64,000 nt of DNA from [Clostridium] citroniae WAL-17108 (GTDB lineage: Bacteria; Bacillota; Clostridia; Lachnospirales; Lachnospiraceae), in the NCBI RefSeq assembly GCF_000233455.1, contig NZ_JH376424.1, forward strand, positions 233,019 to 297,018, read 5' to 3'. The first letter of the stretch is position 1, and each line of letters opens with the position of its first letter. Positions 1 through 7,079 of the stretch are shown here, one piece after another. The notes under the pieces are model-generated. The model ran no database searches. It was given only the letters and a program-made list of their open reading frames with translations, and had not been told where the DNA came from. A program made the position numbers and the translations under genes.

Positions 1-644
1 TCATAGGAAATGCAGCCCTTCATCAGGTCTTCCCCCAGTCCGGTTGCGCTGGCAGCCCCCCGCTTGCTGTCCGCATAAAATCCGGAGCCTGAGATAGGGG
101 AATCTCCCACCCGCCCCTTTTTTTTCATAAAAAGACCGCTGGTGGAGGTGGCGGCAGTCATTTTGCCTGTGGTATCCAGGCAGGCCATTCCCACGGTGTC
201 GTGTCCGGAGTAAGGTTTGATCTCCATGGCGGCCACTTCCTTGACCCGCTTGCGGTAGTGTGCCTTGGCGCGGTCGGTCAGCATGTTCTTGCGCTCAAAG
301 CCTTCCTTGTGGGCAAACTTCTCAGCGCCCTCAGCCACCAGCAGGCTGTTGACCTTTTCATGGCTTAAACGCCTTGCAATGGAAACAGGGTTGGCAAAAT
401 CCTTAATCGCCGCCACTGCACCGATATCCAGTGTGTCCCCGTCCATAAACGCGGCGTCCATCTCCACTTCCATCTCCTCGTTTGGAAGTCCTCCATATCC
501 CACGGACTTATAGTATGGAAAATCCTCCACCTCACGGATGGCTGTCTCAATGGCATCCCCCGCGTCCTTTCCGTCCTTTAAAAGCTGGGCGCCCTTTGTA
601 ATCCCTTCCACGGCCATACGCCAGGTTGCGATCATTCCCCACAT
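1..644 (-). CDS. N4-(beta-N-acetylglucosaminyl)-L-asparaginase, 3' end outside window
   Basis: Glycosylasparaginase of the Ntn-hydrolase fold; the family cuts the amide bond between GlcNAc and asparagine and matures by self-cleavage at a threonine. I translated the frame by hand: 214 codons are present and the gene runs off the left edge. The catalytic signature HDTVGM is visible with Thr at about residue 150, followed by GDSPISGSGFYAD, both typical of the family. The chosen ATG (642-644) lies after AAGGAGG at good spacing. No signal peptide is seen (start MWGMIATWRMAVEG), so it should act in the cytosol, unlike the periplasmic flavobacterial enzyme and the lysosomal human one. It starts 25 bases after the GrdB-like gene and is probably the last visible gene of the PTS operon. 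Family call is firm; the physiological substrate is inferred. Confidence 0.88.
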   Translation of the reverse strand, partial: MWGMIATWRMAVEGITKGAQLLKDGKDAGDAIETAIREVEDFPYYKSVGYGGLPNEEMEVEMDAAFMDGDTLDIGAVAAIKDFANPVSIARRLSHEKVNSLLVAEGAEKFAHKEGFERKNMLTDRAKAHYRKRVKEVAAMEIKPYSGHDTVGMACLDTTGKMTAATSTSGLFMKKKGRVGDSPISGSGFYADSKRGAASATGLGEDLMKGCISY

Positions 645-669
645 GACAGATTCCTCCTTATCCAATGAA

Positions 670-1194
670 TTATTTAAAACAGAATGTATTCTTAAGTCCG
701 GTTATGTCTTCCCCGTCAGCCAGGGCCTTGGCCATGGCGCACATGTTTTTCAAGGCATCGTTTAAGCCCATTCCGCCCTTTTTTGGCGTTTCCACAATGG
801 CCACCTTATCCTTATATGCCGCAATGGTGTCCGCGTTTTCCGCTGACATGGCTGCAAAGGCCTTTGCATTGGTGGTTGCGTTGATGTCACAGGCAACCTT
901 TGCACACATGGCCGCGTAGTCCGCATAATTGAATGCCGGTCCGCACATGACCACATCCGGCTGAAGTTTATTTACCATGGCGCAGAGCTTGCGGCTCACT
1001 TCCTCCGGATTGGCAAGATAGGTGCCGTTGCCGCAGCACAGGCATGCTGCCACGTGTCCGTCCACCTGCTTTAAGAAGGGTTCCATCATGACCGCCGGGC
1101 CGATGGGTTCCTTTTTCCCTGTAAGGGGAACCATGGTATCGTCCTTTGTTCCAAGTCCTGACTGGATTTGATCATATATCATAATTATCTTCAT
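670..1194 (-). CDS. GrdB-like N-terminal domain protein (glycine/sarcosine/betaine reductase component B family)
   Basis: A 174-residue protein that aligns by eye with only the first 170 or so residues of selenoprotein B of glycine reductase: matching blocks are IGPAVMM, a C-C-G-N-x-T-Y-L segment where GrdB has ICGDNYF, PDVVMCGPAFNYADYAAMCAK, and KDKVAIVET. The C-terminal half of GrdB, which holds the selenocysteine (U-x-x-C), is absent; the ORF ends in TAA, not TGA, so this is not a misread selenoprotein. I start at the ATG at 1194 because AGAGGTG precedes it by six bases; a GTG three codons upstream overlaps that site. It sits between PTS IIC and the glycosylasparaginase, so it may serve the same substrate. 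Its function is unknown; reductase activity should not be assumed. Confidence 0.7.
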   Translation of the reverse strand: MKIIMIYDQIQSGLGTKDDTMVPLTGKKEPIGPAVMMEPFLKQVDGHVAACLCCGNGTYLANPEEVSRKLCAMVNKLQPDVVMCGPAFNYADYAAMCAKVACDINATTNAKAFAAMSAENADTIAAYKDKVAIVETPKKGGMGLNDALKNMCAMAKALADGEDITGLKNTFCFK

Positions 1195-1252
1195 ATTATA
1201 CACCTCTTGTTTTTATAATGGGCCTGCACAAAAGGTACAGGCCCCGCTGGTT

Positions 1253-2584
1253 TTACAGGTCATCAAAGGAAAGGTCGTCAAAATCAATATCATCATCATC
1301 TTTGCTTTCAGCAGCTTTGGCTTCATCAGCCAGATACTGTTTATCCATCATTTTAATAAACGGCATGTAGATGAATACGCCCAGGATCAGAAGCAGCAGC
1401 TGGAGCACGGCGCCCTGCCATCCTGTTGCCAGGAAACCGGAAAGCACAACCGGCATGGTCCAGGGGATTGCAACGCCGGAACAGAGAGGAACCAGGCCGA
1501 TGCTCATGCAGACATAGGAAATAACAATGTTAATGGTCGGCACCAGCATGAACGGAATGAGGATCATGGGGTTCAGCACAATGGGAAGGCCGAATACAAT
1601 GGGTTCATTGATACCGAACACACCGGGGATAAATGCCAGCTTGCCAAGCTCTTTAATACGTTTGGAGTGGCAGAATAACAGCATGGCGATGAGCAGTGAC
1701 AAGGTGGAACCGCAGCCGCCAAAGGTGGCGAACAGGTCCTGGAACTGCTGGGAAATAATATTTGGCAGCGGCTGGCCTGCCTGGAAGGCCGCCAGGTTGT
1801 CTGCGGACAGGGTCTGCAGGATCGGGTTGAACACAGCGCCTACTACGGAACCGCCGTTTACTCCAAAGAACCAGAAAAAATGCAGGAATATATAAGCGAT
1901 CACCATGGCCGGAAGCGTGTTCCCCAGTCTCAGTAACGGTGTCTGAAGGATGGTAAAGATAAAGGTAAATGCATCCCCATATGGAGTCATGGCAAATACA
2001 ATGTTGATGACAAAGAACACCAGGACTGCCACACCGGCGGGGATCAGGGCTGAGAAGGACTTGGAAACGGTGGGCGGCACTCCGTCCGGCATTTTAATGA
2101 CCCAGCCCTTTTTATTAACCCATGCATAGATATGCACGGAAAGGAAGGCTACAATGATGCCTACGAAGATTCCCTTGGAACCAACCCATCCCAGAGGGAT
2201 GCCGGTTACTGTTGTGTCGCCGGACAGTATCTCGTAAGGCATGATCAGGAACCAGCACACCATGGCGATCGCTGCGCCGAACAGTTTATCCACGTTCATC
2301 TGTTCCGCAAAGGAATAGCCGATACCGATCACGGCCAGGATTGCCATAATGGTAAAGGTGGCGTCTGTTGGCTTTGAGAAGTAGGAGGTCCAGTTCTCTC
2401 CAAAGAACCTGGCCCAGAAGCTGCTCCAGCCCGGGATTGGGAAGTTGGCGATCAGCAGGAAGAAGGAACCTACAATCAACAGTGGCATGGATAACAGGAA
2501 GCCGTCACGGACAGCGATCAGATACTTGTTCTTACCGATTTTCTCTGCCAAAGGCATGAGTACGGACTCTAACTTACTTAACAT
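1253..2584 (-). CDS. PTS lactose/cellobiose-family transporter subunit IIC
   Basis: Membrane permease of a sugar phosphotransferase system, which imports and phosphorylates the sugar using IIB-phosphate. The 443-residue length and the start (MLSKLESVLMPLAEKIGKN, then a segment RDGFLLSMPLLIVGSFFLL) are typical of CelB/ChbC-type EIIC proteins. There are about ten hydrophobic segments and the family motif GVNGGSVVGA. The C-terminus ends in an acidic tail of Asp and Glu that is not needed for transport in relatives. IIB and IIA lie just upstream in the same operon. Family members carry beta-linked disaccharides (cellobiose, chitobiose) or related glycosides; the exact sugar cannot be read from sequence. 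Confidence 0.92.
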   Translation of the reverse strand: MLSKLESVLMPLAEKIGKNKYLIAVRDGFLLSMPLLIVGSFFLLIANFPIPGWSSFWARFFGENWTSYFSKPTDATFTIMAILAVIGIGYSFAEQMNVDKLFGAAIAMVCWFLIMPYEILSGDTTVTGIPLGWVGSKGIFVGIIVAFLSVHIYAWVNKKGWVIKMPDGVPPTVSKSFSALIPAGVAVLVFFVINIVFAMTPYGDAFTFIFTILQTPLLRLGNTLPAMVIAYIFLHFFWFFGVNGGSVVGAVFNPILQTLSADNLAAFQAGQPLPNIISQQFQDLFATFGGCGSTLSLLIAMLLFCHSKRIKELGKLAFIPGVFGINEPIVFGLPIVLNPMILIPFMLVPTINIVISYVCMSIGLVPLCSGVAIPWTMPVVLSGFLATGWQGAVLQLLLLILGVFIYMPFIKMMDKQYLADEAKAAESKDDDDIDFDDLSFDDL

Positions 2585-2642
2585 TTTCTATTTCCCCCAT
2601 ATCAGATATTTTGTTCAATACGCCTGGGCGCTCTGCTATTCT

Positions 2643-2963
2643 CTATTTCGCTGACTTCATCAGTTTGATCGCTGATTTGAGAACTTTTTCGCCGTTCATC
2701 ATTCCATAATCTGTCTGGTCGATCACTTGGATGGGGATACCTGTGCTGCCGTATTTTTCAACGATCTCCGCATAGCGGTATTTAACCTGGGGCCCTAACA
2801 GGATGACGTCAGGGTGCTTCTCGTCAATGATCTGACCGATCTTGCCGTCCGGAAATGCCTCTACCTCGATGGGAAGGTCATGGGAGTTGGCAACACCCTG
2901 CATTTTGCTTGCCAGCATACTGGTCGACATACCTGCGCTGCAGAATAAATATACACGTTTCAT
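2643..2963 (-). CDS. PTS lactose/cellobiose-family subunit IIB
   Basis: A 106-residue cytosolic phosphotransfer protein. The phosphorylated cysteine is Cys8 in the loop FCSAGMSTSML, the standard P-loop-like site of cellobiose IIB proteins. It takes phosphate from IIA and passes it to the incoming sugar bound to IIC. The length matches CelA/ChbB (about 105 residues). AAGGAGG precedes the ATG. It lies between IIA and IIC, 58 bases from each. Confidence 0.94.
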   Translation of the reverse strand: MKRVYLFCSAGMSTSMLASKMQGVANSHDLPIEVEAFPDGKIGQIIDEKHPDVILLGPQVKYRYAEIVEKYGSTGIPIQVIDQTDYGMMNGEKVLKSAIKLMKSAK

Positions 2964-3021
2964 TGTAAAATCCTCCTTATGTTCTCATTCTTTATTATGG
3001 TTGTTTTTTTGTTTTTAATGA

Positions 3022-3360
3022 TTATTTATTTTCCAGCTTGTTTTCCAGTTCAATGATGCGCTCGTAGCTTGCAATCATTTCCTCGGCAATGATCTTAAAG
3101 CTTTCCGCACTCATCAGCTGGTCTTCCGCATGGACCAGGATCAGTGAGCCGCCTACCTCCACGCCCTGGGCTTCCTTTTGTATCAGTTCAAAATGTGCTT
3201 CATGTCCCACCAGGAACAGCTTCTGCCCTTCCTCGATGCATTTCCTTGCCCCGTCAAAATCCCCTGCTTTTGCTTTCTGGATCCCTTCAATGTAACTGGA
3301 ACGCGCCGCTCCCACATTGGATATGATCTGAAAGCATGTCATCTCTAATCCCTCTACCAT
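3022..3360 (-). CDS. PTS lactose/cellobiose-family subunit IIA
   Basis: A 112-residue all-helical phosphocarrier (ChbA/LacF family). The phosphorylation site is His77 within ILVHAEDQLM, the conserved motif of the family. The N-terminus ends the first helix with the usual small-residue stretch (GAARSSYIEG). A good ribosome site (CAGGAGG) sits eight bases before the ATG at 3360. It is the first gene of the PTS operon, downstream of the palindromic operator at 3492-3512 and a TATAAT at 3455-3460. It receives phosphate from HPr, perhaps from the dedicated HPr-like protein encoded at 6698. Confidence 0.94.
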   Translation of the reverse strand: MVEGLEMTCFQIISNVGAARSSYIEGIQKAKAGDFDGARKCIEEGQKLFLVGHEAHFELIQKEAQGVEVGGSLILVHAEDQLMSAESFKIIAEEMIASYERIIELENKLENK

Positions 3361-3454
3361 AGTGCTACCTCCTGTTTGCTGTTTTGCTTAAAATCGTAAA
3401 TGAGAAAATGCAACAAAACTGTCTGTTTGCTGCATCTCTTATTAAGTTGCCTTT

Positions 3455-3512
3455 ATTATAAGGCCTTTATTCAGTTTTTTTCATTAATCGGATTTCCTAG
3501 CTGTTAGGAAAT
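3455..3512 (-). promoter_or_regulatory. Palindromic operator and -10 box of the PTS operon
   Basis: A 21-bp palindrome (core TTTCCTAGCTGTTAGGAAA) at 3492-3512 is followed, reading leftward, by 31 bases and then TATAAT at 3455-3460. The hexamer at the -35 position is poor, as expected for a promoter that needs an activator. The same arrangement with the same 31-base gap is found upstream of mupG (6620-6677). The likely binder is the PRD regulator whose stop codon abuts the palindrome. Confidence 0.75.
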
Positions 3513-5435
3513 TCAACCCATTATTTTGTCAATAAATTCCTCATAGGTGCAGGATGACACTAATTTTGCCAGCTCCTCGGGATGATTCACCACATTGCTG
3601 ACCCAGTCAAAGAAGATCTTGATCATCCTCTCATCTCCTTCATTGATGGCAAAAAGCATGACCAGGCCCACGTCAAAGTTCCCCCAGCGCACCGTGTTCT
3701 TAAGCTGGGCTACCGCAATGGTGGAATTGCTGGCAAATGCCCCAAAAGCATGAGGAATTGCAAATGCATTCACAAAGGAAGTCGGTGACATCTGCTCCCT
3801 TTTAAGAACGATATCCTTAAAATCCGGTTCCACAATGCCTTCCTTTTCCAGGCCGCGGCACAATAGGCATATAATTTCCTCCGGTGTCTCAAGTGTTACA
3901 TTTTCATGAAAATGTTCCTTGCGTATCAGGCTGCCGATATGGGATGTGAATTCCAGCTGAAACCGTTTTTTGTCCAGCTTATTGATAGCCTGGAGGATAC
4001 TGGATTCCGTCTCTGAATCCACAAACAGGTTGATGGGGACTGTTGGCACATCCAGTTTGTGCTCCAGAGGAAATGTGGTCAGTATCAGGTCAGGGTCCAG
4101 GGAGGAAGCTGTCTCTTCTTCAAAATAGCGGAAAATCCCCACCACTTCCATCCTCTCCCGGAACATTTCCGATATCTTCTTCACACACATATCAGAAAAT
4201 GACTGGTTGTGTGGGATGATCATGATGGTCCTGTACTTTCCCGCACTGTTGATGCGCTCGCTGGCAGCCCCCAGGTGAAGGGCAATGTAACAGGATTCCA
4301 CCTCGGATATGGGGGCGCCCAGTTTTTCTTCCAGCTGTTCCACCACATAGATACCCATGTCAAATACCAGGGGATACTTGCGCTTGATCTCCTCCACAAA
4401 CACATCCTGCATATGGGCTTTGGCTTTTACGCGGTCTATGAGGCCGTGGATATGCATTTTAAGCCCGGCGATCAGGTCTCCGTCCTCCCGAAAGTCCAGG
4501 CCGAACAGGGAATAGATCCCCTCCAGGGCTTCGGTGACCAGCTTCTTTGTATTCAGCCATTTCCCCTCAAAGTTTACAAAATCACTGGTGTAGTTGGAAG
4601 CCCGCTTACCCATGATGACCAGGGCAAACATGCCCACCTCCCCATCGTGGACCGTTATGTGGAGCCGTTTGGATATGCGGTCAAAGAAGGTCTGGGAGAT
4701 CTGGTATTCAATGGTATCCTTAAGCCCCTGGTTTCCATTTTCCATATTCACATAGTTGGAACAGTTCATGCGTTCAAGGCTGGTGCCCGCATGCAGCATG
4801 ACCATGGGAAACATGGACTCATGGATGGAGTAGTCATACTCCTCCAGCACATCCACGAATATATCCTTGACCGCAAGAAGGTCAAAGCTTTTGTAAAGAC
4901 CGGCCAGCAGGTTCATGTTGAGAAAATTCTCCTGGACCTCAGCTACCAGCAGGTCGCGGTAAAAACGCCGTTTGCTGGCCTCGTCCCCTTTCAGGGAAAT
5001 GCATTCCTTGTTCCGGACCAGTTTCAGGTTTGAATAGGGCTCCAGCATTTTCCGTATGCGCTTTAGGTCATTGTCAATGGAATAACCGCTGACAAAGATC
5101 TGATCCTGGAGAGATACCAGGTTCAATTCCTTTGTATCAAACAGCAGTTTTTGTATGATGTATACACATCGTGCCCCGGGTGTCTGGGGGACGTCTGATT
5201 CATGGCCTTGTTTAACTGTTTCAGGCAGGCAGTCTTGTGCTCCCTCCATAACACGATAACCCTGGCGCACATTGGATTCAATGGGCGCCGGGGTTATCCG
5301 TTTATTGATGGACTCCACATCAGAGCGGATGGTCCTGTCTGAAACCTGCAGAAGGCCGGCCAGCTGCCGGCTGGTCATCCAGTCCCCCCGTTCAGAAAGT
5401 ATGGATAGCAGCTGTTCCTGTCTTTTGTTCTGCAT
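3513..5435 (-). CDS. PRD-containing PTS-controlled transcription activator (LicR/MtlR type)
   Basis: A 640-residue regulator. An N-terminal winged helix-turn-helix (residues 5-45, with SRQLAGLLQVSDRTIRSDV) is followed by two PTS regulation domains (His215 in MLHAG, His328/330 and His387 in ALHLGA), an EIIB-like domain (about 400-490) and an EIIA domain of the mannitol/fructose class with His562 in AIPHAFG. Proteins of this plan activate PTS operons and are switched by phosphorylation from HPr and the cognate IIB. In the EIIB-like domain the usual active-site cysteine loop reads IIPHNQSFS, so that phosphorylation site appears to be lost. It is flanked by mupG and the PTS genes, and two palindromes bracket it. 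Role as activator of this locus is inference from context. Confidence 0.9.
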   Translation of the reverse strand: MQNKRQEQLLSILSERGDWMTSRQLAGLLQVSDRTIRSDVESINKRITPAPIESNVRQGYRVMEGAQDCLPETVKQGHESDVPQTPGARCVYIIQKLLFDTKELNLVSLQDQIFVSGYSIDNDLKRIRKMLEPYSNLKLVRNKECISLKGDEASKRRFYRDLLVAEVQENFLNMNLLAGLYKSFDLLAVKDIFVDVLEEYDYSIHESMFPMVMLHAGTSLERMNCSNYVNMENGNQGLKDTIEYQISQTFFDRISKRLHITVHDGEVGMFALVIMGKRASNYTSDFVNFEGKWLNTKKLVTEALEGIYSLFGLDFREDGDLIAGLKMHIHGLIDRVKAKAHMQDVFVEEIKRKYPLVFDMGIYVVEQLEEKLGAPISEVESCYIALHLGAASERINSAGKYRTIMIIPHNQSFSDMCVKKISEMFRERMEVVGIFRYFEEETASSLDPDLILTTFPLEHKLDVPTVPINLFVDSETESSILQAINKLDKKRFQLEFTSHIGSLIRKEHFHENVTLETPEEIICLLCRGLEKEGIVEPDFKDIVLKREQMSPTSFVNAFAIPHAFGAFASNSTIAVAQLKNTVRWGNFDVGLVMLFAINEGDERMIKIFFDWVSNVVNHPEELAKLVSSCTYEEFIDKIMG

Positions 5436-5462
5436 GGTTTAACTCCTTATCTGTTTTTCTTG

Positions 5463-6557
5463 TCATGCCTTACAGAAAGCAAACACCTTCCAAGGCTCCA
5501 CATAATTCAGCAGGACATGCTCATATTCCGGCAGGTGGCCGATGACATTTTTACGTCCGTCATTGGGCATATCTTTTAATACAATGTGCAGTTCCCCCTT
5601 ATATTTCAGGTAGCCGTCATTGAGGATGACCACATCACCCCGCTTTAAATCCCGTGTGTTGGCAGCCGGGATGGACTCATCCGCAAAGGTTACCCTGGGC
5701 CAGGTAGAGCGTATCATATATTCGCTCATATCACCGCGGACCACGTGCTTTGGCTCGTAGTCCAGGATCTTCTGCTCTGTCCGGGTCAGTTCCTTTTCTA
5801 AAACCAGCCCGAATGTGAGGATGCTGGGATTCACGGCCGCGCATGCCTCAAGCTCCTCAGCCGAGGCGTATGCATTGGCAATAAGGACATCATCCACCAT
5901 TCCTGTGGCAAACAGGTGGCGGGCCTGGAAGCCGATGGGCAGGCCGCGGTGCATCTCCAGCGTACAGAGCCCTTCATTGACCGGCCAGGGACCATAGGTG
6001 CCTTCATTGTTGCTGGAAATAAAGGCGGCAACCGGAAGATACATGGATTTCATCTTTTCATTGCATTTGTTAAAATGTTCCAGACTCAGTCCGGAATATT
6101 GCTGGGGATAGAAATTGTGGCATGTGACCAGTTTGGACCGGTCAGGGTGGTGGTCCATGATGTTTTCCACGTAAACCAGCTGGGTGCTGGCATTCAGTTC
6201 AATCTTCAGCCCCTGGGGATTATAGGTCATCAGGCTTTCCTTCATGCCGTCAAAACCCTCGTCCAGACGGATCCCATCCACATGCATGTCCTGGAAGACA
6301 GACAGATCCTCATAGGAGATCCCCATTTTGGAAAATACCGCAGGGCTTACGTCAGGGATGATCTCCATGCCGCACTCATGGGCCGTATCCGCCAGAAGAC
6401 GGAATTCACTGACTACCTGTTCCCTGCTCTTATCTCCCACGCTTAACAGGCAGGTGAAGATCCTCTTGTACCCAAGACTCCCTGCCTTTCTTATATACGC
6501 CTGGTCGCGTTCCGCTGTGGAATGCTCCGGATAAACGGAGATACCTAATCTTGCCAT
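5463..6557 (-). CDS. mupG: MupG-family (DUF871) TIM-barrel 6-phospho-glycosidase
   Basis: A 364-residue DUF871 protein. The founding member, MupG of Staphylococcus aureus, hydrolyses MurNAc-6-phosphate-GlcNAc after PTS uptake. The N-terminal TIM barrel (ISVYPEHST, then IPDVSPAVF, GIRLDEGF, ELNASTQ, CHNFYPQQYSGL) is followed from about residue 245 by the small beta-rich cyclophilin-like domain. I start at the ATG at 6557 (MARLGISVYP) because GAGGGG lies nine bases upstream; an upstream in-frame ATG would leave the ribosome site inside the gene. It is preceded by the operator at 6657-6677 and followed 27 bases later by the regulator. No murQ or MurNAc-specific IIBC is present here, so the substrate may differ from peptidoglycan disaccharide. 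Confidence 0.85.
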   Translation of the reverse strand: MARLGISVYPEHSTAERDQAYIRKAGSLGYKRIFTCLLSVGDKSREQVVSEFRLLADTAHECGMEIIPDVSPAVFSKMGISYEDLSVFQDMHVDGIRLDEGFDGMKESLMTYNPQGLKIELNASTQLVYVENIMDHHPDRSKLVTCHNFYPQQYSGLSLEHFNKCNEKMKSMYLPVAAFISSNNEGTYGPWPVNEGLCTLEMHRGLPIGFQARHLFATGMVDDVLIANAYASAEELEACAAVNPSILTFGLVLEKELTRTEQKILDYEPKHVVRGDMSEYMIRSTWPRVTFADESIPAANTRDLKRGDVVILNDGYLKYKGELHIVLKDMPNDGRKNVIGHLPEYEHVLLNYVEPWKVFAFCKA

Positions 6558-6619
6558 AAATATATACCCCTCTTTCATTAAGTTGGCTGTCCTGCAGCCG
6601 GATCCAATATGCTGTTATC

Positions 6620-6677
6620 AATATAACCCATCCATATGGAAAAAAGGGGTAAAGATATTTCCTAGCAGTTAGGAAAT
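6620..6677 (-). promoter_or_regulatory. Palindromic operator and -10 box upstream of mupG
   Basis: The palindrome at 6657-6677 (core TTTCCTAGCAGTTAGGAAA) differs from the PTS-operon copy only at its central base. Reading leftward, 31 bases separate it from TATATT at 6620-6625, the same gap as at the PTS operon. The -35 region is weak. This is probably the activator-dependent promoter of mupG and the regulator gene. Confidence 0.72.
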
Positions 6678-6697
6678 CACAAAATCGTGCGCGTGGA

Positions 6698-6955
6698 TCA
6701 TAAAATCGTACGCATCAGTCCCTGCAGAAAACCGGCCGCCTGATCTTCGTCCGGTCCCTCCACCAGTAACTCCAGGCACTCTCCCTGACGGGCGCCCAGA
6801 CTCATCAGCGCAAGTACATTCTTGCAGTCGGCACTCTTTCGTTCCCCTTTCAGGGTTATGCTGCTCTCATAGTCGGAGGCAGCCCTGCACAGGCTCATGG
6901 CATTGGTTGCATGAAGTCCCTGTTTGTCTGAAACAACGTATTTATAGCTTATCAT
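6698..6955 (-). CDS. HPr-family phosphocarrier protein, divergent
   Basis: An 85-residue HPr homologue. His15 is present in KQGLHATNAM, so it can in principle carry phosphate from enzyme I. Two hallmark residues differ: the usual Arg17-Pro18 after the histidine is Thr-Asn, and the regulatory Ser46 position is Asn46 (CKNVLALMSLG). The first change may alter partner choice; the second should remove control by HPr kinase. It is the first gene of the rightmost leftward transcription unit, with its own TTGTCA-17-TAAAAT promoter, and probably serves the adjacent PTS rather than general metabolism. Confidence 0.9.
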   Translation of the reverse strand: MISYKYVVSDKQGLHATNAMSLCRAASDYESSITLKGERKSADCKNVLALMSLGARQGECLELLVEGPDEDQAAGFLQGLMRTIL

Positions 6956-6987
6956 ATCATCATCATCCTTTGTTTATTCCTCCCCCC

Positions 6988-7016
6988 ATTTTAACATAGT
7001 TAAGAATTCTTGACAA
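6988..7016 (-). promoter_or_regulatory. Promoter of the HPr-like gene
   Basis: On the minus strand TTGTCA (7011-7016) and TAAAAT (6988-6993) are separated by 17 bases. The -35 box overlaps the -35 box of the plus-strand promoter at 7010-7015, so the two units are divergent with a shared -35 segment. Confidence 0.75.
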
Positions 7017-7039
7017 CCGGGTGTGTAGATGGTTAAAAT
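7010..7039 (+). promoter_or_regulatory. Promoter of the TtcA-like gene
   Basis: TTGACA at 7010-7015 and TAAAAT at 7034-7039 with an 18-base spacer, 40 bases before the ATG at 7080. It overlaps the opposing promoter at 6988-7016. Confidence 0.75.
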
Positions 7040-7079
7040 ACTATCATTGGAATTTAGATGATGGAAGGAAACTAATAGA

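Noticed and set aside
670..1194. Possible selenoprotein with a UGA read as selenocysteine.
   Set aside because: The frame ends in TAA and the next gene begins 25 bases later, so there is no room for the selenocysteine domain of GrdB.
4209..5033. A 274-codon open frame antisense to the PRD regulator.
   Set aside because: The opposite strand encodes a full multidomain regulator with recognisable motifs; the antisense product has no recognisable domain and no ribosome site.
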